A DNA stretch of 64,000 nucleotides from Sacculina carcini (GCA_916048095.2 OU696571.1:2418501-2482500); one strand, 5' to 3'. Counted from the first letter of the stretch, positions 22,009 to 32,335 are shown. Notes: generated by a model from the letters alone, not told the origin. Numbers and translations: made by a program.

Positions 22009-24073
22009 GGTGCGTGCGTGTGAGCGCGAGGGCTGTGTCGGCATGGTGTTGTACAGCGATCCGGCAGAATCGGCTCCGGCCGGACTCAACTGGACTTATC
22101 CGGCTTCGGTGTATCTGCCGGCCGGCGGCGCACAGCTGGGCACTGTGTATGTGGGCCAGGGCGATCCTCTAACACCCTTCTACCCGTCCACCGGTCTGTG
22201 TGTGTGTGTGTTGTGTGTTTGTCGCTTGTGGAGCGAACTCCCTCGAAAGCGTTTTATTGATGAAAAACTATTATTTATTGTTAGTAATACCAGTCTATAA
22301 TGATTATTAGTATTATGAATGTGAATTTATTTTGCATCAATGATATTTCGTAATGTTATTGATCATCATTATTATTTTGATGTTTTTATTAAAGTCTATT
22401 CAATGAATTTATATGTGTTTGTAGATTGGTTTTGAATGTGTGTAATTTGCAGCATACTGTCACATCTCGTCGAGTTTATATCTGTGTTTTTTGTGTATAT
22501 GTATGTGTGTGTGTATGTCATAAATGTCGATATTTGTGAAAATATCGCCAATATTGTTCAGCCGAGGCGTTTCGTTTGCACGAACAAGACGCCGATTTGC
22601 CTCGTATTCCCGTGCAGCCAATCAGCGCCGCCGACGCATCACAATTGCTCAGGTCAGCCGCTGATTGGCTAGTTTTTCGTGAGCCGATGAATTTGATTGG
22701 TTGACGTGTGACATTAAGTCCCGCCCACCCATTGTATCGCCGGCTCTCATTGGTCGGCTGCCGTGTGACGCCCGTTGTGATTGGCTGTGTTTAACAGCTA
22801 TTTACCGGTCAGCGACGACGTGCTTCCAGCCGATTGGCGCGGCGGTCTCAACGTCACATACGCCATGGGCCCTGGTCCGGCGCGGTCCCGCTGGCGACTG
22901 CACATGGACATACACACGCACACACAGCGCGCCAATGTGTCCAACGTTATAGCCACACTACGAGGCTACGAGGAACCAGGTGATCGATCAGATTCATCTC
23001 TTGCAGATGTATCGACACCACCCTCTTGCATTGCATCTAGTTTCACTGTAGATTGTGTGAGAGTACGTATGCCTGTGTGTGTGTGTGTGTGTGTGTGTAT
23101 TAATGTGATTTATGCCTGTGTGTGTGTGTGTGTGTGGGTGGGTGTAGAGTAAGTCAAACAGTCATTAGTCAAGTAAGTCATTTGTCAAACACACATACAT
23201 CCACTCACCTACACACATACACAAACACACACAAATATAATAGGTAAAACAGAACACTAAGCATGTAGCGCATGTCTGTCGAGCCTAAACGTATGTTTAT
23301 GTGTGTATGTATGTGTGTGTGTGTGTGTTGGCTGGCAGACAGGTATGTATTGCTGGGAAACCACCGTGATTCGTGGACACTGGGCGCCGTCGATCCGTCA
23401 TCCGGCACGGCCGCCATGCTGGAACTGAGTCGCGTGCTGTTGCAGCTGCATCGCGAAACAGGTGCCAAACACACACACACACACACACAAGCACGCACAC
23501 ACACACACACACGTGACAGAAATCGCAGCTCAGCAGGAAATTGGACTGATAAAGCAGGATAAAGGAAGGGGACACGGCAAGAAGCTGAGAAAACCTCGGT
23601 GCAAAAAAGACACAAGGAAATACAGTTTTCCATTCAGGCGAATTGACGTTTGGAATAAATTACACAAGACTATCGTAGAGGCCAAAACTATAGGAGAGTT
23701 CAAACATATATTGGATATTCAGTGGGAAAGAGACAGGACAGTCCGAGCGTAAGCTCATTTCCTGTACCACAACTAGGTAAGCACAACTAGGTAAGCACAC
23801 ACACACGCACACACACACACACATAGGTAGACTGATCAATATATACGGGGGTGGGTAAAAAGTTGTGTAAATTGAACAGTTTAAACACCGGATATTTGCA
23901 TATTTCAGATGTCTTTGATTATATTTAATACACTTTGGATGCAGATAGATAGATATATAGATAGATAGATAGATAGATAAATGTTGTAAAGAGAGAGAGA
24001 GAGAGAGAGATACTTTATTTAGCACGATATGCAGTGGATCAAATGATGTACAAATGCAAACAATTATTAATAT

Positions 24074-24158
<85 letters not shown>

Positions 24159-24160
24159 TA

Positions 24161-24194
<34 letters not shown>

Positions 24195-24576
24195 GCTGGT
24201 ATATTTCACACATTCTATACAGAACAAACACGTATGCTTACACACTTTGTCTGTGTGTGTGTGTGTGTGTGGTGTAAGGTTGGCGACCGCGGCGGTCGTT
24301 GGTGTTTTGTAGTTGGGGCGGCGAGGAGTACGGTCTGGTTGGCTCGACAGAGTGGGTGCAACAGATGCGACAACAACTGCACTCTGGTGCCGTCGCCTAC
24401 ATCAACGTCGACCTCACTCTCAATGGTCTCAATCAACCTCCTGGGCTCTTTCTTCGTCTCTCTCTCTCTCTTTCTCACTTCTTCTGTCTTTTTTGATGTC
24501 ATTCCAGTAGCGATTGCATTTCAGCCGACTTCATTTTCAGTCGGGAAGTATTGTGTAGTGTGTTTGTTCATCAATA

Positions 24577-24607
<31 letters not shown>

Positions 24608-25798
24608 TGATTTTGTTTAATTTGTTTCCTAATTGCAAATGTATTGCCATCATCATCGTCATCATCAACAGACAACAGTAACATAGTAGCAGTGGTCAGA
24701 GGCGTCAATTCTTCCAGCCACATCTCCCGGACCAACCAATATCAAACACAATTTGTGAAAATATAGTGAAAAACTTGCTTATACACGAGAACGAGTATGT
24801 GTGTGTGGATTTAGATTTGTAGATTTGTATTTATTGTCACACACACAAACAATCAATTCAATGATAACAAAAGGAGATAAATAAAAAATATGACAAATGT
24901 CCATCGAGCATGGGCTCCTTAATTGACATGAGAAATATTACAATGTGAACATCATTTCGCTAAACAGCAAGAACATCGCAAAACTAGAAGAACATCGCAG
25001 AACAACAAGAAAACCGCAATATAGCAACCACAACATCTCAAAGACAACAAGGCCATAGCAAAACAACAACACCATAGCAAAACTATAAGAACACCGCAAA
25101 ACAACAACAACACCGCAAAACAACAATAACAACACCGCAAAACAACAATAACAACACCGCAAAACAACAACAACAATACCACCGAACACCTCGAAGCAAC
25201 AAGAGCTAAAAACAAGGAAAAGCAAATCATTATATAATTTCACAGCGTGTCGATCTTAAATTCTCATTTTCACCCACTGCATTGTATATTTAATATGTAT
25301 TTTTTTAATTATTTTTTCATCATAGATAAATTTGCAACCGGTATCGATTTCAAATGCAGAGGTAATTTGTTGAATATAAGACTGGGCCGCAATTAAAAAC
25401 ACTATTTTTAAACAAATTGTGTATGTGTGTGTGTGTGTCTTGAAGCTCAAGGTGCATTGCTAACTACAGTTGTGTAATTTACAGCGTTTGCGTCCTTTTC
25501 GTGTCAGCTCGCAGGGTTATTAATGTGCTGGCATATATATTTTGCACCTACACATTCTTGTACGCTAGTTGACTATGACACCACTTTAACTCCCACTACA
25601 TATTCCACATATTTGTGGCTGCATGTAGGAAAAACGCCATCTTCTTCAGTCAAACATTCTACCCCAATCAGTGTGTATGTATATCTATGTATGTGTGTAA
25701 TGTAATGGCGTTTATTGCATTCCACAAATGGCTTTTTAGTCATTCATACACACACACTCAGCACACATACACACACACACACACACACACTCAGCACT

Positions 25799-25859
<61 letters not shown>

Positions 25860-27139
25860 TCTCAAACAATCAATCAACACACGGGATAAGGGAACAGCAA
25901 TGTTCATAAACGAATAACTCTGAAAAGATCATATATATATATATAACACGTAGTTTATAATACAGCATTATCGAAGCCAAGTCCATATTCACTTCAAAAT
26001 TTGCCAAAATGTTTCGTGCAAAAATCGAGCAGCATCGTAATTCAATCTTCTCAAATCCGTAATGTGTGTGTGTATGTGTGTGTGTGTGTGTATGTGCTGT
26101 CAGCTAGTTGTGGTAGAGGAGAGGAGCTGCACTCGCACTGTCCTGTCTCTCTTTCTCTCTCTCACTGTGTCTATCCAATTTGTGCCTCTGAACTCACCTA
26201 TATTTCTGGCCTCCACGATAGTCTTGTGCAATTGATTCCCCAACATCAAAGACACCTGAAGGGAAAACTGTATTTCTTTATGTCTTTTTTTCCACCGAGG
26301 TTTTCTGAGCTTCTTGCCGTTACCTCTTCCTTTATCCTGCTTTATCAGTCCAATTTCCTGCTGAGCTGCGATTTCTGTCATGCTCCTGACAATATGAATA
26401 ATATCACCCCATGTCCTCCTGTCTTCCAACGTCGCTAATTTCAACGCATTTAGCCTGTCTTCCTAACTGAGCCCTGGTACCAATCTGGTGTGTGTGTGTT
26501 TGTGTGTGTTTATGTGTGTGTGTGTCTCTCTCTGTGTGTGTGTGTGTGTTCTTACTAGTTGTCTTCGCAGCAATGAGTCAGAGGCTCGTGACTGCCGCCT
26601 TCCAGCTGTCATATGTCTTCTTAAACAGTTGTGTCGTTGGTTGGTGTACTACGTCGCTTGGCAACCTATTCCATCTATCTACCACTCTGTTTGGGAAACT
26701 ATATTTTTGGATGTCCTTTTTGATCCTGCGTTTGTGTAGGCCAAAACTGTTATTCCTATTAGATTTTGAGAATTAAAACAACTTCCTAGTGTGTGTGTGT
26801 CTGTGTGTTTGTATGCGTGTGTGTGTGTCTGCGTGTACAGGCAATGCCACACTGAGAGCCCTGGGTGTTCCGCTGCTATATGACGTCATATTCGAGTCGG
26901 CTCGTGCCGTGCCCAATCCGGATCCGGACCAGGTACAGGCCGGATATGGCAGCGTCTACGACACGTGGCTGCGCTACCGGCCGGATAACTACACAAACCG
27001 GCCCATGTACGTCGTTGATACTACGTACTAATGTTGTCGTAATGTTCCGTATTGATGTGTGCAGTGTGTCGCGTTTGAATGTGCTCTTTAACAATTTGCT
27101 TATTTTCAATTACCAATTGTCAAATTTGCGATATGTGTG

Positions 27140-27174
<35 letters not shown>

Positions 27175-27903
27175 GTGTATGTCTATATTTATGTGTGTAT
27201 GTGTGTTTGTGTAATTTCGTCACAAAATCACATACATTTTCAAGCACAAACACATATGTATAACACTAAAATTGTGTGTGTATGTTTTTATATGTGTGTG
27301 CATGTGTCTATGTGTGTACGTATGTGTTTGTGTGTTTGTGTGTATGCGTGTCTATATGTGTTTATGTTTTTCTGTGTGTATGTGTGTACATGTGTCTATG
27401 TGTCTGTATGTATGTGTACGCTTGTAGGTATATGTGTATGTATGTTTGTGTGTGTGTATGTGTATGTTGTACAGTGTAGGCTACCCGGGCAGCGGAAGTG
27501 ACTACAATGAATTTCTCGTGGTCGAGGGCATTCCCGTGGCCGATCTGTGCTATGACTCACCGGTGACTCACCCACACTGTCTCACTGACCATATGACTCA
27601 AATAATTTGCAAATAGAAACAAATTTATTTTACCAGTTTTTATTTGGTCTGTTTTTGTCACCTATAGCAAATATTCGACGATAATCCTTTTTACTGTTTC
27701 TCACAAAGTATTTACGTAATCCGGCTGTACACACCATCTGACCATATATGAAAGACATCCACATTTGTGATAATTCTGGTTACATCTATTTAACATAACT
27801 TGTAATTCTTGTGTTTTTTATTATTAGTTTTTAACGACTAGGATATCATTTGAATAGAAGCAAAGCTACTGAAACTCGGTGTGTATGCTCGTGTGTGTGT
27901 ATG

Positions 27904-27942
<39 letters not shown>

Positions 27943-30135
27943 CTGTGAGCAGAGTGGGGTGCCGTATTCCATGTACCACTCGATCTACGAGACATTCTTC
28001 TATGTCAGCCGTCTGCAGGACATTGGTCTGGTTCACTCTTCCGCTGTCGCCTCGGTGTGGGGCCAAGTGGCCGTCAGGTGCGACTCCTCCGTCCCTCTCT
28101 TTCTCTTCCTCTCCCGCTCTCTCTCTCTCTCTACGTGTGTCAGTTGTTATCATTCACTCTTCCAGTCGTCTCACTGTTGTGCGGTGTTGTTTTTGGCTGT
28201 ATAGTAAAGAATGTGTGTGTGTGTATGTGTCTGTTGAGTGTGTGTGTGTGTGTTTGTGTGTATGTTTGTGTGTATATGTGTGCTTACTTGTGTGTGTGTT
28301 TACTTGTGTGTGTGTTTGTGTGTATATGTGTGTTTAATTGTGTGTGTGTTTGTGGGACACAAAACAAATATATTTACAAACGTGTACACATATTTACAAT
28401 ACTACTATAAAACAATGGAGGCGGCGTTGCCACGAATGACGGCCAGGCTTATTCGTTGTCGAAGCCAGGCCGTCTCTCGCGGCTCCCCTGAACGCTCACT
28501 TATTCTGCCGCCCAGGAGCTTCACGAAGTCGTCCAGGGATGCCCCCATCACGCCGGTGGTCTCGATGGCCAGCGGCACGTGTATGTGTGTTTGTGTTTGT
28601 GTGTTTGTGTGTATATGTGTTTACTTGTGTGTGTGTGTGGGTGTGTGTCTGTGTATGTGTATGTCTCTGTGTGTGTATGTATGTTTATGTTTATACGTTT
28701 ATTTGTCAATACATCATTTATACAGGCAATTCACATGATAACAAAACAATGTTAACTATGCCCTTTAAGCCTGGGGCTTCTTTTGGGCATATGGATTTTA
28801 ACAAATTCAGTGTTCAGTAAGACATGTTATAACACATGTGTGTGTGTGTGTGTATGTTTGTGTGTATATGTGCTTACTTGTGTGTGTGTTGGTGTGTGTA
28901 TGTCTGTGTGTGTGTGTGCTTACTTGTGTGTGTGTGTGTATGTGTATGTTTGTGTGTATATGTGTGTTTACTTGTGTGTGTGTTTGTGTGTATATGTGTT
29001 TACTTGTGTGTGTGTCTTTACGTGTATGTTTGTGTGTTTACTTATGTGTTTATGTATGTTTGTGTGTTTACGTGTGTGTGTGTGTGTGTTTGTGTTTGTA
29101 TGCGCTGTCTCAAAGACTGGCCGACGATTCGGTGTTGCCGCTCAATGCCAGTCGTTACGCCGAGTTCCTGCAGAGGGCGCTTGTGGACATGGACACAATG
29201 GTCTCGGCACAACTGGCCACTCACAACTTGTCGCTGGGTAAGAACTCTGCCGCTAGCCGTCTGTCATTGATTTAAGCCTGTGTTTTTTTGCTGTCCAAGT
29301 GTGTGGATGTGTGTCATCTCTCTTTGTTGACTGTTTGGTCGAAATTAGTCTTTGTGGTCGGTTTTGGTTGGCTGTTTGTTGTCATTGAATTATTGCGGTT
29401 TTGCATTTGATTTAGACCAAATCAATCCTGATGTATGTCTTCGATTTTTACGATCAAGTGCCAATCAATTTATTTACCATTTATTTACATTGACTCAATC
29501 ATGAGATGATATTTGTGTTTTTTCTCATTTATATTCGTATTTCATTGTCGTTATCTTTGTGGACTGACAATGGCTGGCTGTGCAATTTGCACACCCAAAT
29601 TTTAAGTTGTTGTTTTTTGTTTTTTTCTCGATAGGCTGTATTGAGACGGCGGCGCAGCGATTCGCCGCGGCCGCCGCGCATTTTCACAACACTGTACTCA
29701 CACGTCTGGACATTGATAAGTGAGTCCACAACCATACCGTACACTCATACATAGACACACACACATACACACATTCACATATGCATAGACACATACACAC
29801 ATACATGCTTATAGCAGTTTATAGCGCTTGCGCTCTTCCTGCGTCACTTTGTTCGTTTTGTTCAATAATAATAATAATAACAATAATACACATACACATA
29901 CGTAGACAAGGATATAAAGAACACTGTAATTAGGTGTGTGTGTCCGTGTGTGTTTATGTGTTTATATGTTTGTGGGTGTGTGTGTGTGTGTGATTATGTG
30001 TGTACGTTTATGTGTGTGTATTTGTGTTTGTGTGTGTGTATGTGTTTGTATGTGTGCTTATGTGTGTGTATGTGTGTGTGTTTATGTATGTGTGTTTGTG
30101 TATTTATGTGTGTTTGTGTGTGTGTTTATGTGTAT

Positions 30136-30167
<32 letters not shown>

Positions 30168-32335
30168 TTATGTGTGTGTGTGTGTGTGTGTCTGTGCGAA
30201 AGTCCGCTAGCGTTGAGGCGAGTCAACGATGTGTTGATGTCGGTCGAGCGATGGTTCATTGAACCCAGAGGCCTGCCCGATCGACCTCAAGTGAGGTCAG
30301 TGACCTCGGCGTTGGCTCAATCAGCCATGCTAGTTTTGCCGTTGCAAATGGAATCGTTCTAGTTTTTCTTTCGAATAGTTCTTGATATTTATATGATGGA
30401 TGAAGTCAATTTAGTGTTTTTATTTATTGATTTTTGGATTGATTGAATAAAAAATTATAAGGTTGAAAATAAAATACGTGGGATATACAAACATATATAA
30501 TCACACAAAACTGAAGTGTTCTACTGAAGTCACAGTCTTACTCATCTTACTGAAGTCACAGTCTTACTCACTCATCTTACTGAAGCCACAGTCTTACTCA
30601 CTCATCTTACTGAAGTCACAGTCTTACTCACTCATCATACTGAAGTCATAGTCTTACTCATCTTACTGAAGTCATAGTCTTACTCACTCATCTTACTGAA
30701 GTCACAGTCTTACTCACTCATCTTACTGAAGTCATAGTCTTACTCACTCATCTTACTGAAGTCACAGTCTTACTCACTCATCTTACTGAAGCCACAGTCT
30801 TACTCACTCATCTTACTGAAGTCACAGTCTTACTCACTCATCTTACTGAAGTCACAGTCTTACTCACTCATCTTACTGAAGTCACAGTCTTACTCACCCA
30901 TCTTACTGAAGTCACAGTCTTACTTACTCATCTTACTGAAGTCACAGTCTTACTCATCTTACTGAAGTCACAGTCTTACTCACTCATCTTACTGAAGTCA
31001 CAGTCTTACTCACTTATCTTACTGAAGTCACAGTCTTACTTACTCATCCTACTGAAGTCACAGTCTTACTCACTCATCTTACTGAAGTCATAATCTTACT
31101 CACTCATCTTACTGAAGTCACAGTCTTACTTACTCATCTTACTGAAGTCACAGTCTTACTCACTCATCTTACTGAAGTCACAGTCTTACTTACTCATCTT
31201 ACTGAAGTCACAGTCTTACTCACTCATCTTACTGAAGTCACAGTCTTACTCACTCATCTTACTGAAGTCACAGTCTTACTTACTCATCTTACTGAAGTCA
31301 CAGTCTTACTCACTCATCTTACTGAAGTCACAGTCTTACTCACTCATCTTACTGAAGTCACAGTCTTACTCACCCATCTTACTGAAGTCACAGTCTTACT
31401 CACTCATCTTACTGAAGTCACAGTCTTACTCACTCATCTTACTGAAGTCACAGTCTTACTCACCCATCTTACTGAAGTCACAGTCTTACTCACTCATCTT
31501 ACTGAAGTCACAGTCTTACTCATCTTACTGAAGTCACAGTCTTACTCACTCATCTTACTGAAGTCACAGTCTTACTCATCTTACTGAAGTCACAGTCTTA
31601 CTCACTCATCTTACTGAAGTCAAAGTCTTACTCACTTATCTTACTGAAGTCACAGTCTTACTTACTCATCCTACTGAAGTCACAGTCTTACTCACTCATC
31701 TTACTGAAGTCATAATCTTACTCACTCATCTTACTGAAGTCACAGTCTTACTTACTCATCTTACTCAAGTCACAGTCTTACTCACTCATCTTACTGAAGT
31801 CACAGTCTTACTCACTTATCTTACTGAAGTCACAGTCTTACTCACTTATCTTACTGAAGTCACTGAAACGCTTGGCGCTCTCTCACATCATATGTATCAA
31901 AAAGTTCAAACGATGAATATTTTCACGTTTCACAATGAGACAGCGTTTTGTTATAGGATTTGTGTAAAAAAAATTTCATTTAGCAATCCTTTCCATTTAT
32001 GATAGTTTTTATATATGCAAAATCATTCTTTTCTACACTTGTACACTGATTGAATTAGAAAATCGATTAACTTACTAATTTGATTTGAATTCCTGGTTTC
32101 AAACATATTTAGCTTTTTCGTCGTGTTATTTGTAAACAGACATTTGCTACTCTCACCGAGCCAATCTAATAGCTATAAGAGCGTTGCTTTTCCCGGCCTT
32201 GTTGATCTACTCAATGGACTGGGACGTCTTGGCGCCGACGAGCGCGCCACCCAGTGGAGGAAAATTGAACTACACCTATCTGTACTATGCACCGCAGTGG
32301 ACGGCGCTGCCAGGGCGCTTATGGGAGCGCTATGA
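16815..32335 (+). CDS. NAALADase-like M28B metallopeptidase, 17 exons
   Basis: The exons join in frame to 804 codons plus stop: 16815-16999, 17344-17556, 19538-19694, 20027-20161, 21452-21574, 22010-22193, 22562-22652, 22798-22979, 23339-23461, 24279-24425, 26841-27006, 27475-27562, 27953-28077, 29116-29237, 29635-29719, 30203-30295 and 32140-32335. The product is a type II membrane protein: a 70-residue cytosolic tail, a transmembrane helix at about 72-98, then protease-associated, M28 peptidase and C-terminal dimerisation regions as in glutamate carboxypeptidase II. The di-zinc ligands are all present (His432, Asp442, Glu481, Asp509, His607), as is the catalytic Glu480. The C-terminal glutamate pocket is altered, which points to a NAALADL1-like or other peptide substrate. 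The ATG at 16815 is the first after the SINE; an upstream non-coding exon is possible. Confidence 0.9.
17344..17556 (+). CDS. NAALADase-like exon 2: transmembrane anchor
   Basis: Encodes the hydrophobic segment [20 protein letters not shown] and the start of the ectodomain ([12 protein letters not shown]). The acceptor is TTGGTAG and the donor AG|gtgacg; the frame joins on both sides. Confidence 0.85.
18561..18680 (+). repeat. Dispersed repeat family B, copy 1
   Basis: Contains GGGGCCACCGCAGGGTGGTA and ATGCTACTGGATTTGCCTG, ending in an AAT/ATT microsatellite tail. It is in intron 2 of the peptidase gene. Confidence 0.75.
19538..19694 (+). CDS. NAALADase-like exon 3
   Basis: Encodes [17 protein letters not shown] and [10 protein letters not shown], both signature stretches of the NAALADase ectodomain. 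Phase 2 in, phase 0 out (GTT|gtacgt). Confidence 0.92.
20027..20161 (+). CDS. NAALADase-like exon 4
   Basis: A 45-codon exon ([14 protein letters not shown] to [11 protein letters not shown]), phase 0 on both sides. The following intron starts gtgtgt and contains the 25-bp minisatellite. Confidence 0.9.
20211..21252 (+). repeat. 25-bp minisatellite in intron 4 (about 42 copies)
   Basis: A tandem array of the 25-bp unit CCCATTGTCCCACTATCTCA plus CTGGT. A G/A variant (CTGGTC or CTGATC) alternates irregularly, and CCCACT/CCCATT/CTTACT variants occur. The unit has no stop codon in any + frame and 25 is not a multiple of three, so the array forms long spurious frames with a 25-residue period. It lies wholly inside an intron. 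Confidence 0.95.
21452..21574 (+). CDS. NAALADase-like exon 5: protease-associated domain
   Basis: Encodes [14 protein letters not shown] and [15 protein letters not shown], the conserved protease-associated core. It retains the arginine in the ARYGxVFRGNK motif. Phase 0 on both sides. Confidence 0.93.
21941..22007 (+). repeat. (GT)n array abutting exon 6 acceptor
   Basis: About 33 uninterrupted GT units run up to two bases before the TTAG acceptor of exon 6, replacing any pyrimidine tract. A (CA) run at 21906-21922 lies just upstream and could pair with it. Confidence 0.95.
22010..22193 (+). CDS. NAALADase-like exon 6
   Basis: Encodes [13 protein letters not shown] and [14 protein letters not shown]. 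The residue matching human Asn257, in the human NLPGGG context, is Tyr here (VYLPAGG). Phase 0 in, phase 1 out. Confidence 0.92.
22562..22652 (+). CDS. NAALADase-like exon 7
   Basis: Encodes [20 protein letters not shown], matching the family's LPxIPVxPI segment. Acceptor TTGTTCAG, donor AG|gtcagc; phase 1 in, phase 2 out. Confidence 0.88.
22798..22979 (+). CDS. NAALADase-like exon 8
   Basis: Encodes [20 protein letters not shown] and [15 protein letters not shown], the link into the peptidase core (family NVIGTLRG). Phase 2 in, phase 1 out. Confidence 0.92.
23339..23461 (+). CDS. NAALADase-like exon 9: zinc site
   Basis: Encodes [20 protein letters not shown], with zinc ligands His432 and Asp442. 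The acceptor follows a GT array; the donor is followed at once by a CA array (gtgccaaacacacac). Confidence 0.95.
23512..23795 (+). mobile_element. CR1-like LINE 3' tail, fragment A
   Basis: The + strand reads [19 protein letters not shown], then [16 protein letters not shown] and [15 protein letters not shown], then stop. This is the typical C-terminus of a CR1/jockey-class reverse transcriptase. The 3' end repeats CACAACTAGGTAAG twice. The element is 5'-truncated and lies in intron 9, sense to the host gene. Confidence 0.8.
23941..24191 (+). repeat. GATA, GA and CA microsatellite cluster
   Basis: A (GATA)n run at about 23944-23980 is followed by (GA)n at 23991-24010 and a long (CA)n array with TACA interruptions at 24077-24191, all in intron 9. 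The CA array lies about 70 bp upstream of the GT array that precedes exon 10. Confidence 0.9.
24279..24425 (+). CDS. NAALADase-like exon 10: catalytic site
   Basis: Encodes [15 protein letters not shown], with catalytic Glu480 and zinc ligand Glu481, and YINVDLTLN with zinc ligand Asp509. Acceptor GGTGTAAG after (GT)n; phase 1 in and out. Confidence 0.94.
24961..25200. repeat. CAA-rich short tandem array
   Basis: Imperfect repeats of a roughly 21-bp unit (AACACCGCAAAACAACAATAA) lie in intron 10. Spurious Cys/Val/Leu-rich frames on the minus strand are translations of this array. Confidence 0.75.
25748..25857 (+). repeat. (CA)n array in intron 10
   Basis: A long CA array with two CTCAG interruptions. 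The GT arrays at 26063-26093 and 26788-26830 in the same intron are its reverse complement. Confidence 0.92.
26100..26485 (-). mobile_element. CR1-like LINE 3' tail, fragment B
   Basis: The minus strand reads [20 protein letters not shown], then [20 protein letters not shown]. It is the same subfamily as fragment A but extends further upstream into the LEDRR region typical of the reverse transcriptase C-terminus. It has a stop just before DRLNA and frame drift near its end. It is truncated and antisense to the host gene. Confidence 0.8.
26565..26775 (-). mobile_element. CR1-like LINE 3' tail, fragment C (second subfamily)
   Basis: The minus strand reads [20 protein letters not shown], then [20 protein letters not shown], then stop. 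This is a classic CR1 C-terminal motif but a different sequence from fragments A and B. It is truncated and lies in intron 10. Confidence 0.8.
26841..27006 (+). CDS. NAALADase-like exon 11
   Basis: Encodes [20 protein letters not shown] and [16 protein letters not shown], matching the family stretch from GNYTLR to YESW. The acceptor follows (GT)n (GCGTGTACAG). Confidence 0.9.
27133..27180 (+). repeat. (GT)n array, start of GT-rich intron 11
   Basis: This is the purest part of an intron that is GT-rich for most of 27133-27470, with TATG and TTTG interruptions. Confidence 0.9.
27475..27562 (+). CDS. NAALADase-like exon 12: altered substrate pocket
   Basis: Encodes [20 protein letters not shown] then ADLCYDSP. 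The human pocket has Asn519, Arg534 and Arg536 in the equivalent SGND and GRARY stretches; here these positions are Ser, Asp and Cys. Confidence 0.92.
27953..28077 (+). CDS. NAALADase-like exon 13: last zinc ligand
   Basis: Encodes [20 protein letters not shown]; His607 in YHSIYE is the fifth zinc ligand. The acceptor follows a long (GT)n and GACTGTGAGCAG. Confidence 0.94.
28213..28352 (+). repeat. GT-rich array in intron 13, first block
   Basis: Degenerate GT repeats with TATATG and TTACTTG interruptions. A second block lies at 28836-29094 in the same intron. Confidence 0.85.
28418..28590 (-). mobile_element. Retroelement coding fragment E
   Basis: The minus strand has an open frame reading [20 protein letters not shown], then [17 protein letters not shown] before the frame ends. 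This style (IETTG, RISLAVxRGNA) resembles the C-terminus of reverse transcriptases in some metazoan retroelements. It is only about 56 codons and GC-rich among GT arrays. The class is uncertain. Confidence 0.5.
28836..29094 (+). repeat. GT-rich array abutting exon 14 acceptor region
   Basis: GT-rich sequence with a recurring GTGTGCTTACTTGTGTGTG pattern. It runs to about 20 bp before the CTCAAAG acceptor of exon 14. Confidence 0.9.
29116..29237 (+). CDS. NAALADase-like exon 14
   Basis: Encodes [20 protein letters not shown], matching the family stretch that begins at the xxSxxLPF motif. Phase 2 in, phase 1 out (G|gtaaga). Confidence 0.88.
29635..29719 (+). CDS. NAALADase-like exon 15
   Basis: Encodes [20 protein letters not shown] then LTRLDID, part of the C-terminal helical dimerisation region. 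The acceptor has a normal T-rich tract. The donor is followed by CA-rich sequence. Confidence 0.85.
29936..30192 (+). repeat. GT-rich array before exon 16
   Basis: About 255 bp of GT-rich sequence runs up to the GTGCGAAAG acceptor of exon 16. CA-rich sequence at 29755-29800 follows the donor of the same intron. Confidence 0.92.
30203..30295 (+). CDS. NAALADase-like exon 16
   Basis: Encodes [20 protein letters not shown] then PDRPQV, matching the family motif LERAFIDPLGLPDRP. Phase 2 in and out. Confidence 0.92.
30522..31863 (+). repeat. 30-bp minisatellite in intron 16 (about 45 copies)
   Basis: The unit is TCTTACTGAAGTCACAGTCT plus TACTCACTCA. Shorter 26-bp variants lack one CTCA block, and CTTACT/CTCACC/CACTTA variants occur. 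A longer stretch with TACTCATCC, TAATCTTAC and TACTTACTC occurs twice (about 31017-31140 and 31637-31760), which suggests segmental duplication within the array. Confidence 0.95.
32140..32335 (+). CDS. NAALADase-like exon 17 and stop
   Basis: Encodes [18 protein letters not shown] and a helical tail ending in ARALMGAL, then TGA. The Tyr equivalent to human Tyr700 is kept (NSY) but the neighbouring Lys699 is Ser. Acceptor TTGTAAACAG. Confidence 0.9.

Noticed and set aside
30522..31863. CRISPR-like array, given the regular 30-bp repetition
   Set aside because: There are no unique spacers; the repeats are head to tail. It is a minisatellite in a eukaryotic intron.
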